Source: JBEKTY01 sp049515555 (GTDB lineage: Bacteria > Planctomycetota > Planctomycetia > Pirellulales > Thermoguttaceae). Taken from it: a stretch of 18,547 nucleotides of DNA. The translations under genes were made by a program, and so were the position numbers. This document shows, piece after piece, positions 1 through 5,985 of this stretch. The stretch lies in the NCBI GenBank assembly GCA_049515555.1, contig JBEKTY010000160.1:1-18547 (forward strand). Reading direction: 5' to 3'. Each line of letters begins with the position of its first letter. The stretch's first letter is position 1. The notes under the pieces were generated by a model, which was given only the letters and a program-made list of their open reading frames with translations, made no database searches and was not told where the DNA came from.

Positions 1-354
1 CGCCCAGCGCGCTTCGTTCATATCGACCGACACATCAAATCGTACAGCCGGGGTTAAGTCAGATAACATTCCCGTCTCGTGATGGCTTTTCCGCTAGTGG
101 CTGTGGCGAGCGAGTCAGTCTTTAACGTCCGTATTGCCATCTCGAAAATCAAGCCCCCCAAGAGCCCGTTGGAATTGTGGCTCCTCAGAACAGGCCGGCT
201 TTCCCCGGGAACATTGGCACATCGGCCCGAAAACGCAAGAAGTGCCTTGTTTTCCTGGGCTTTCGTGCATTTTCGCCAATTCCTGCTACGAAATCAAGAA
301 CGCGGGGAAAATTGCAAGAAGCCGCCAGCCGCGGGTGTCAAGACACCTAGGCGA
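1..354. other. Non-coding flank, nothing recognised
   Basis: No protein family, RNA gene or repeat is recognised here. Two open frames on the plus strand run from about 79 and 134 into the DUF4239 gene, which lies on the other strand. Their translations are Arg/Ser-rich with no recognisable motif, so they look like chance frames. This stretch is the 3' flank of the minus-strand operon and should hold its terminator, but I see no convincing hairpin followed by a T-run. Confidence 0.5.
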
Positions 355-1134
355 TCAGGGTGTTCCGCTGGGCGGCGGCAGAGATTCAGCCAGGCTAATC
401 AGATTTTGCGGCCGCACAAGAATAAAGCCATGGCGCGGGGAATCGATGTCCGCTATCAGCATGAACGCGATAGAGACAATCAGCGGTAGAATCGGAAGCA
501 ATTTGGATCCAGCTTTAGCGCTGTGTGAACCATAGCCGACCAGCAAGTTACAGCCGATGGCGATTGCTATCATCAAACCCCATGCCCCAGTTGGGATTCG
601 ATTCCAGTACATAGCCTGGGTGTATCCCTGCGAATTAAATACGTCGTTCATCCCCGAAACGGCCAGGGCGACAATCTGTGTCGGCTGCGCCGCGGCCGGA
701 GCACGAATCGCGGTCCACAACTCGGTCTGCAACTGAGCGGTACGGGCATTGATCTGCTTAAGCTCTTGTTCATCGTGAGTCATATAGAACAGAATACGCT
801 CGTCGAGGTATTTCCTCAGAAGCGGACGTACGGTTGCCGCATCAGCGGCAGGCAGCAAGTCGGCGCGGACGTATTCCGTTCCGATGGCGTTGGCCTCTTC
901 CTCCTCGTAAATCTTGCGTTGGTCGTAGCGGCTTGTGGCCATGGAAAAACTGAATCCGATGATCAGTCCGAGCAACGTGAGCGTAGCAGCCAGGATAAAG
1001 CCGAAGTCTTCATGCATCTCCGCGTCCAGGGCGCCTTGCCTTCTGCGAAACGACCATCCGACCCACCCCGCGAGCCACAGCCCGATGAAGGAGAGCACGA
1101 AAACAAGCAGCGGATATTGAGTTGGTTGGTTCAT
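355..1134 (-). CDS. DUF4239 / bestrophin-like integral membrane protein
   Basis: This is a 259-residue inner-membrane protein. Four hydrophobic segments lie at about residues 7-29, 44-66, 183-201 and 212-230. Segment 2 is followed by EEEEANAIGTEYVRADLLP (78-95), the signature stretch of the DUF4239 bestrophin-like family, and segment 4 ends in IADIDSPRHGFILV, also typical. The family's molecular function is unknown; an ion-channel role is only suggested by the bestrophin resemblance. I chose the ATG at 1134, which has GGA about 10 bases upstream. An ATG at 1143 and an in-frame TTG at 1206 are alternatives; the TTG would abut the GH13 stop codon. The gene is the last of the minus-strand operon, 72 bases behind the GH13 gene, so it is probably co-transcribed with it. 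Confidence 0.8.
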   Translation of the reverse strand: MNQPTQYPLLVFVLSFIGLWLAGWVGWSFRRRQGALDAEMHEDFGFILAATLTLLGLIIGFSFSMATSRYDQRKIYEEEEANAIGTEYVRADLLPAADAATVRPLLRKYLDERILFYMTHDEQELKQINARTAQLQTELWTAIRAPAAAQPTQIVALAVSGMNDVFNSQGYTQAMYWNRIPTGAWGLMIAIAIGCNLLVGYGSHSAKAGSKLLPILPLIVSIAFMLIADIDSPRHGFILVRPQNLISLAESLPPPSGTP

Positions 1135-1206
1135 TTCTTTCATTCCATGCAGAAATGCATGGTTCCCAAGATGGCCACCGTTTCGCAAACGCAGGTTAGC
1201 AGTCAA

Positions 1207-2688
1207 TCAATCATGCTTAACCAAAGCGAAAACGGCAGCCTGCCATGGAGCCATCTCCAAGTAGAGTCCTTTTCCTTGTAAATCGTCGCCATTCCACTCG
1301 TAACTGGCCTGGTGGAGTTGATCCTGCAACTGCCATTTCTTACCGGCGAGATCCGCGAATGGCAATCGAACATGACACTGGCTCTGGTTGGGTGCATAGT
1401 TCACGGCAACCAAGAGACATTCTCCGTTCGGGCCTTCCCAGGCGAAAACCAGGAAGCAATCGTTTGTCCAGTTCCCTTCCCAGCCCGGAGTACACTCAAG
1501 AAGTTGCCATTGGCCATCATGAATGGCCGGTCGATGAAGAACCGCAAGTAGGCGATCGTAGAATTGCACTAGCTTCTCATCGATAGGCTCTTTGGGCCCT
1601 CGCACGAGGTGAGGCGAGATGCGTTTCTTTCGGCCCTCGAACTGCCCCTGATGGAAGAAACGCAAGCCGGGGGAAAGAAACGTGATGACCGCCGCGGCCT
1701 GATGAACTTCCAGAGAGAACGTCGCCGCGGCCCGCGGTTCGTCGTGGTTCTCTAGGAAACGGGCGAGCTTGTTCTGGTAATCGAGCCCCGCCAGGAAATG
1801 CTCGCGCACAGGACGGGCATGACCCTCGCGGAGGCGATCGTAGAGCCGTTTGTCATAGGCGTAATCGAAACCTTGCTGCTGGAGCGTCCATTCCATGTCC
1901 CAGTAAACCTCGGCCATGAAGAGGAAGCCGGGAACGCGTTCACGCACACGCTGCGTCGCCGTTGGCCAGAAGAGCGGCGCACGCCGGCCCCAGGTCCGCT
2001 GAAAAACATCCGGCAGGACCAGCATGGCCATGTCGCAGCGCACCCCGTCGCATTGTCCGGCGATCTTCACCAGTTCGCCGATCATCGCATCTTGCGTGGC
2101 GGGGTTGGCGTAGTTGAGCTGTAGGGTGTCGGGCCAGCCGGAGAAATACGGATCACGGCCGTAAGCGAGGATCAGATTATCGTCCCGGCGCTTGACCCTG
2201 ATGTAGTTCTGCGGAGCGCTAGCCAGGTCATGTTCAGTACCCGGAATGAAATAGTCGGGATGATCTTCCAGCCACGGATGATCGAGCCCCATGTGATTGG
2301 GTACGAACTCAAGCATGAGCTTCAGGTCTCGCTTGCGGAGTCGCTCGCGCAGGCGGGCCAGCGCAGCGTCCCCTCCCAAATTCTGATGCACCGTGTAGCC
2401 GGTGATCGCAAAGCCCGAGCCGGCGATGTCTTCTTCGCCCAGGTCCGAGAGCGTTTCTTGGAACTCGCGGCGCCACTCGGCATTGACGCGCGAGACTTGC
2501 TGCGCACCCGGACCGGTCTGCCAGACGCTAAGGAACCAGATCCAGTCGAAACCCAAGTCGGCCAGGCGATCCAGTTCGGCGTCCGGGATGTCGTCCAGAG
2601 TGACTGGCCGGCCCAAGGTTCGGGACAGTTCCGTCAGCCAGACGCGGGTATTGATCTGATAAAGTGAGGGATAATACGGCTTGTCCAT
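1207..2688 (-). CDS. GH13 alpha-amylase family glycoside hydrolase
   Basis: A 493-residue (beta/alpha)8-barrel enzyme that should cleave or transfer alpha-glucosidic bonds in starch, glycogen or malto-oligosaccharides. The four GH13 signature regions are visible: EFVPNH (127-132, region I), GVRCDMA with nucleophile D219 (region II), FMAEVYWD with acid/base E260 (region III), and FLENHD with transition-state stabiliser D316 (region IV). A C-terminal beta-domain follows (about 395-493). No signal peptide is seen, so it is probably cytoplasmic. The start at 2688 is supported by GGAGGAG 9 bases upstream and lies one base after the stop of the preceding gene, so the two are tightly coupled. A longer frame to 2835 overlaps that gene and is unlikely. 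Subfamily and exact substrate cannot be set from sequence alone; the glucosidase and phosphofructokinase relics upstream suggest intracellular glucan breakdown feeding glycolysis. Confidence 0.9.
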   Translation of the reverse strand: MDKPYYPSLYQINTRVWLTELSRTLGRPVTLDDIPDAELDRLADLGFDWIWFLSVWQTGPGAQQVSRVNAEWRREFQETLSDLGEEDIAGSGFAITGYTVHQNLGGDAALARLRERLRKRDLKLMLEFVPNHMGLDHPWLEDHPDYFIPGTEHDLASAPQNYIRVKRRDDNLILAYGRDPYFSGWPDTLQLNYANPATQDAMIGELVKIAGQCDGVRCDMAMLVLPDVFQRTWGRRAPLFWPTATQRVRERVPGFLFMAEVYWDMEWTLQQQGFDYAYDKRLYDRLREGHARPVREHFLAGLDYQNKLARFLENHDEPRAAATFSLEVHQAAAVITFLSPGLRFFHQGQFEGRKKRISPHLVRGPKEPIDEKLVQFYDRLLAVLHRPAIHDGQWQLLECTPGWEGNWTNDCFLVFAWEGPNGECLLVAVNYAPNQSQCHVRLPFADLAGKKWQLQDQLHQASYEWNGDDLQGKGLYLEMAPWQAAVFALVKHD

Positions 2689-2689
2689 G

Positions 2690-3640
2690 TTAGCGTTCTC
2701 CTCCCTCTTTTTGGAAAGCCGACATCTTACCCGCCTCCAAGAGCCTCTTGGGATCCAGAAGGCCGAAAAGCTGGATGGTCTTGGCCACGACGCCGGTCCA
2801 GCCAGTCTGATGGCTTGCACCCAACCCCGCACCATTGTCGCCGTGGAAGTACTCGTAGAAAAGGATGTGGTCGCGCCAGTGGGGATCGGAATGGAACTTC
2901 TCCGTGCCGCCGTAGACGGGTCGCTGGCCGTGCCCGTCGCGCAGAAAGATGCGGGCGAGCCGATCGGCGATCTCCTTCGCCACCTCGAAGAGGTTCATCA
3001 TCCTGCCTGACCCCGTGGGACATTCGACCTTGAAGTTGTCGCCGTAGTACAGGTAGAACTGCAGGAGGGCCCGGATGATCATGGCGTTCACCGGCATCCA
3101 AACCGGGCCCCGCCAGTTGGAATTGCCGCCGAACATGCCCGTGTTCGACTCGGCCGGCAGGTAGTCCACCCGGTACTCCTGGCCTTGTACGTGGAAGACG
3201 TAGGGATGCTGCTGGTGGAATTTCGAGAGCGAGCGGATGCCGTGGGGGCCCAGGAACTCGTTCTCATCGAGCATCTTCGCGAGGATCCGGCGGAGCCGCT
3301 CGGGGTTGACCAGGGCCAGGATTCCCCGCTCGGCAACGCCCAGGTGCGCCTGCCCGGTAGGATGGATGGAGTTCAGGAGTTCAGGCATTCGGCGTAAGCG
3401 ATCATACATCTTGGCCATCGCCCGCGGAATGCGCTCCCGCTGCGACTTCTCGATTACCGAGGTGGCGCAGAGGGGCAATAGCCCCACCATCGAGCGGACC
3501 TTGAGCCGCGTGGTGCTGCCATCGGGGAGCACTAGCAGGTCGTAGTAGAATCCATCCTCCTCGTCCCACATGCCGTTGCCGCCTGGTTGGTTCATGGCGG
3601 AGGCGATGTACACGAAGTGCTCGACGAACTTTAGGGCCAT
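2690..3640 (-). pseudogene. MGH1/GH63-like glucosidase, C-terminal fragment
   Basis: These 316 residues match, from recall, the C-terminal part of the (alpha/alpha)6-barrel of MGH1-like/GH63 glycoside hydrolases. Visible landmarks are MWDEEDGFYYD (24-34), SNWRGPVWMPVNAM (174-187), FYEYFHGD (261-268) and GASHQTGW (274-281). Family members are usually about 850-900 residues, so some 550 N-terminal residues are missing. Upstream of the ATG the frame still reads a plausible family sequence (DPDDRTYED) for about 12 codons, then hits a TGA at 3677-3679. On the far side of the junction lies a phosphofructokinase N-terminus in another frame, so this is a truncated gene and not just a poor start call. 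The fragment may still be translated and could form a partial barrel, but normal activity is doubtful. Its stop is one base before the GH13 start. Confidence 0.75.
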
Positions 3641-3831
3641 GTCCTCGTAGGTGCGGTCGTCCGGGTCGGTAACCCATCAAACCCATCCCGGATGCCGACC
3701 AACTCCCATCCCAACTTGCCCGCCGCCAGAGCCGCACCCTTCACCACGGCATTCATCCCCGGGACGAAGTCGGCACCCGTGTGGATGGCAATCCGCCTCA
3801 GGAAACTGCCATGACCTATTTCGATACTCAT
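3631..3831 (-). pseudogene. 6-phosphofructokinase N-terminal remnant (66 codons)
   Basis: The first 54 residues look like the N-terminus of a 6-phosphofructokinase: a short leader, then RRIAIHTGADFVPGMNAVV (12-30) in the place of the family's nucleotide-binding beta-strand and loop, then GWELVGIRDGFDGL (41-54). Full-length enzymes are about 320-440 residues. After residue 54 the frame enters DNA that encodes the glucosidase in another frame and stops at 3631-3633. A Shine-Dalgarno (GAGGTG at 3836-3841) precedes the ATG, so the start region of the original gene is intact. No PFK activity is possible from this fragment. It would originally have supplied the committed step of glycolysis. The IS256 transposase reads away on the other strand starting 20 bases upstream. 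The family call rests on recognition of a short conserved segment. Confidence 0.65.
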
Positions 3832-3835
3832 TGCG

Positions 3836-3841
3836 CACCTC
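3836..3841 (-). promoter_or_regulatory. Shine-Dalgarno of the pfk remnant
   Basis: GAGGTG on the minus strand, 4 bases before the ATG at 3831. It fixes the original pfk start and shows that native pfk upstream DNA reaches at least position 3841. That leaves very little room for an IS256 left end before the transposase start at 3852. Confidence 0.5.
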
Positions 3842-3851
3842 GCTTCTGAAG

Positions 3852-5180
3852 ATGTCCTCTTCGTGTTCACTTGACTCGCTTGGCCCCGCCATTCCAGACC
3901 TCGGTGCCGCTTTCGATGCAGCCTCCGGTGAGATCGCCGCCCAGGCCAGGACGGCTGAGGACCTCAATGGGCTGATGCGGTTGATGATGAAATCCGCCTT
4001 GGAGCGGATGTTGAACACGGAGATGGATGTCCATCTGGGCCGGAAGGTCCTGAGCGTGGGCGCTGGGGAGGTGCCTGTCGAGCCCCCAACATTGACGGAG
4101 CCCTCGTCGCCGGCAGTCAGCCCGGCGAAACGCTCCAACTGCTGCAATGGGCGTTCCCGCAAGACGGTGCAAGGCGACCTGGGTGAAGTGACCATCGCCA
4201 CGCCGCGGGATCGGAACGGCACGTTCGAGCCGCAATTGATCGGCAAGCATCAGCGACGTTTGCCGGGGTTCGATGAGAAGATTCTGGCCCTGTATGCCAA
4301 GGGGATGACCACCCGCGACATTCAAGAGATCGTGCGCGAGCTGTACGGCGTCGAGGTTTCCGCCACGCTGATTTCGGAGATCACCGCCGATCTGGACGCC
4401 GAGGTGACGGCCTGGCGGACGCGGCCGCTGGAAGCCGTATGGCCAATCGTCTACTTCGACGGCATCGTGGTGCATGTCCGCGGCGTGAACGGAAAGGTAT
4501 CGCAGCACACGGTTTACGTTGCGATCGGCGTGAACCTTGAGGGCCACAAGGAGCTGCTTGGGCTGTGGCTGGGGCAGAGCGAAGGGGCCAAGTTCTGGCT
4601 GGCCTGCCTGACCGATCTGAAGAGCCGCGGGCTGCGTGATATTTTCGTGGCCTGCATCGACGGCTTGTCGGGGTTTGCCGAAGCGATCCACGCGGCCTAC
4701 CCCCAGACCAGCGTACAGTTGTGCCTGGTGCACCTGGTACGTGCGGCGTTGCGTTACGTGAGCACCCAGGACAGCAAAGCGGTCATCGCCGGTCTGAAGA
4801 AGATCTATCAGGCGGCGACCGTCGTCGAGGCCGAGCAAGCCCTGGAGAATTTCGCTCAAGCCTGGGATGCGAAGTATCCGACAATCGCAAAGATGTGGCG
4901 TACGAAGTGGACCGACATCATCACGCTCTTCGATTTTCCGCCCGCGATCCGCCGAGCGATCTACACCACGAACGCGATCGAGTCGGTCAACAGCGTGATC
5001 CGCAAGTTCACCCGAAACCGCAAGATCTACCCCAACGAAGAGTCCGCCCTAAAGATCGTGTACATGGCGATAAACGAGGCGGCCAGGAAATGGACCATGC
5101 CGATTCGCCACTGGAAGCAGGCGCTGAACCACTTCGCCATCCTCTACGAGGGCCGCATGCCCGAGCAAACCAGCAACTAA
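3852..5180 (+). CDS. IS256 family transposase
   Basis: A 442-residue DDE transposase of the IS256 (Mutator-like) family, close to the usual 400-440 residues. The catalytic triad is present: D203 in VYFDGIVVHVRG, D270 in ACIDGLSGF and E377 in TTNAIESVNS. The family C(2)H motif is seen as CLVHLVRAALRY (C291, H294). An N-terminal helical DNA-binding part (about 34-63, ending MDVHLGR) is followed by a low-complexity Pro/Ser linker (65-98) and then by RKTVQGDLGEVTIATPRDRNG, where the well-conserved core begins. There is no frameshift. The frame stays open upstream to 3651, but that part is antisense to the pfk remnant and lacks similarity. I chose 3852; the start is uncertain because no clear ribosome-binding site precedes it. 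Confidence 0.9.
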   Translation: MSSSCSLDSLGPAIPDLGAAFDAASGEIAAQARTAEDLNGLMRLMMKSALERMLNTEMDVHLGRKVLSVGAGEVPVEPPTLTEPSSPAVSPAKRSNCCNGRSRKTVQGDLGEVTIATPRDRNGTFEPQLIGKHQRRLPGFDEKILALYAKGMTTRDIQEIVRELYGVEVSATLISEITADLDAEVTAWRTRPLEAVWPIVYFDGIVVHVRGVNGKVSQHTVYVAIGVNLEGHKELLGLWLGQSEGAKFWLACLTDLKSRGLRDIFVACIDGLSGFAEAIHAAYPQTSVQLCLVHLVRAALRYVSTQDSKAVIAGLKKIYQAATVVEAEQALENFAQAWDAKYPTIAKMWRTKWTDIITLFDFPPAIRRAIYTTNAIESVNSVIRKFTRNRKIYPNEESALKIVYMAINEAARKWTMPIRHWKQALNHFAILYEGRMPEQTSN

Positions 5181-5220
5181 CGTGCCCTGCTCGCCTGACA
5201 CAAAACTTCGGACAGGGCTC
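3852..5220 (+). mobile_element. IS256-type insertion sequence, left end not identified
   Basis: The element contains one intact transposase. A candidate right terminus lies at about 5196-5220 (TGACACAAAACTTCGGACAG followed by GGCTC). Read inward it starts GAGCCCTGTCCGAAG and contains TTTTGTGTCA, resembling IS256-type ends as I recall them. I searched by eye for a matching inverted copy upstream of the transposase and found none. The pfk Shine-Dalgarno at 3836-3841 leaves no room for the usual 60-150 base left leader. The left edge given is therefore the CDS start, not a mapped terminus. No target-site duplication could be identified. Confidence 0.6.
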
Positions 5221-5443
5221 TGGCGATGGCCACCGCTACAAAGGATTGGCCGGCGGTCGCCAAACTTGCCACCGAATTGGCCCGTCGGAACGGCAAGACT
5301 GCGGGGAGTTCCGGCAATGGAAGCCCTCCCGCCGGAGGCCCCGAACCGTGATCGTTTCTGAAATTTTCTGAAGAGCGGATCGGCTCGGCGAAGTAGCGTT
5401 TCAGAGATGTTTCGTAACTTCAAGTATAATAACCACTTACAAG
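5181..5443. other. Spacer between the IS element and the tRNA gene
   Basis: The first 40 bases hold the putative IS right end. The rest contains one short open frame (5226-5351, listed separately) and nothing else I recognise. AT-rich sequence at about 5410-5440 lies just 3' of the tRNA gene on its own strand. No strong terminator hairpin is evident. Confidence 0.4.
5226..5351 (+). CDS. Short ORF (41 aa) abutting the IS right end, unknown
   Basis: The frame starts at an ATG just beyond the putative IS right terminus and reads a helical-looking segment, DWPAVAKLATELARRNGK, then a Gly/Pro/Ser-rich end. It has no clear ribosome-binding site, and the same frame is closed upstream by a TGA at 5196-5198, within the putative IS end. 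The amphipathic segment followed by a low-complexity tail would fit the last residues of a native gene cut by the insertion, but I recognise no family. It could equally be a chance frame in GC-rich DNA. Confidence 0.2.
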   Translation: MATATKDWPAVAKLATELARRNGKTAGSSGNGSPPAGGPEP

Positions 5444-5517
5444 TATCCCCGTCGTGATTCGAACACGAAACCTTCGGCTCCGGAGGCCGACGCTCTATCC
5501 AATTGAGCTACGGGGAC
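5444..5517 (-). tRNA. tRNA-Arg (anticodon CCG)
   Basis: On the minus strand a complete 74-base cloverleaf can be folded: acceptor GTCCCCG/CGGGGAT (first pair G-U, the rest Watson-Crick), D stem GCTC/GAGC with a 9-base loop AATTGGATA, anticodon stem TCGGC/GCCGA around the loop CTCCGGA (anticodon CCG, reading Arg CGG), 5-base variable loop AGGTT, T stem TCGTG/CACGA with loop TTCGAAT, and discriminator A73. The 3' CCA is not encoded (CTT follows). This is a minor-codon tRNA in many bacteria; in a GC-rich genome CGG is common. No attachment-site duplication was noticed beside it. Confidence 0.93.
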
Positions 5518-5985
5518 TTGCTGTTGCAACCGAGGACTGGCCCTGGCCATGACAGTCCCCGAGGGAAGCGGAACCGCGAGGCGCCTGGCCGCTTCGTCCG
5601 CAGGCCGTTAAACACGTTTTTCCACGGGCCGTTTCACACGGCGCCGACCATGGCTCGCGGCGGATGGCACCCGCGGCCGTTTCCGTCGCGCATGCCAAGT
5701 ATACCAGGGGAGCCGTCGGGGGTCCAGGTGTGCGGGAACTGGAAGAGCGTTGCTCTGGCGGGGTTGGGGCGCTCGTGCCACGCGGGGGTGTGGCTATCCG
5801 CCGGAAACCCTTTCCCAGCAGTCATTTTCGGCAATTGCTGGCAATTTTGACCGCGTTCGATTAGTATAGACTGGTAGGGGCAAGGTTCCCGCGTCGCGGC
5901 CGGTCGGGCCGCCTTTTCGGCTGTGGCGTCTGTGGGGTGTCCGCTTCTCTGATCGGCAGCTCTTTTCACCCGTCAGCGAGTTACC
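5518..5985. other. Intergenic region between tRNA-Arg and the cyclophilin surface protein
   Basis: 468 bases hold the divergent upstream regions of the minus-strand tRNA and the plus-strand giant gene. No gene is supported: open frames here are short, Pro/Arg/Gly-rich and overlap the tRNA or the giant gene. The only AT-richer patch is around 5820-5872, where TTGACC (5847-5852) and TATAGA (5865-5870) look like promoter boxes but are only 12 bases apart, so I do not call a promoter. The untranslated leader of the giant gene would be roughly 100 bases if transcription begins near this patch. Confidence 0.4.

Noticed and set aside
79..535. Two plus-strand frames at the left edge
   Set aside because: Their translations are Arg/Ser/Pro-rich without motifs, and their 3' parts lie opposite the conserved C-terminus of the DUF4239 gene.
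3867..4859. 330-residue minus-strand open frame
   Set aside because: It is antisense to the transposase, whose DDE motifs and conserved blocks are on the plus strand. The antisense translation is His/Gln/Arg-rich with no family.
5444..5517. tRNA-Arg as an integration site for a genomic island
   Set aside because: No integrase and no duplicated tRNA 3' end were found in the window; the IS256 transposase nearby does not use tRNA sites.
5847..5870. TTGACC / TATAGA promoter-like boxes before the cyclophilin gene
   Set aside because: The spacing is 12 bases, too short for a sigma-70 type promoter, and no better pair was found.
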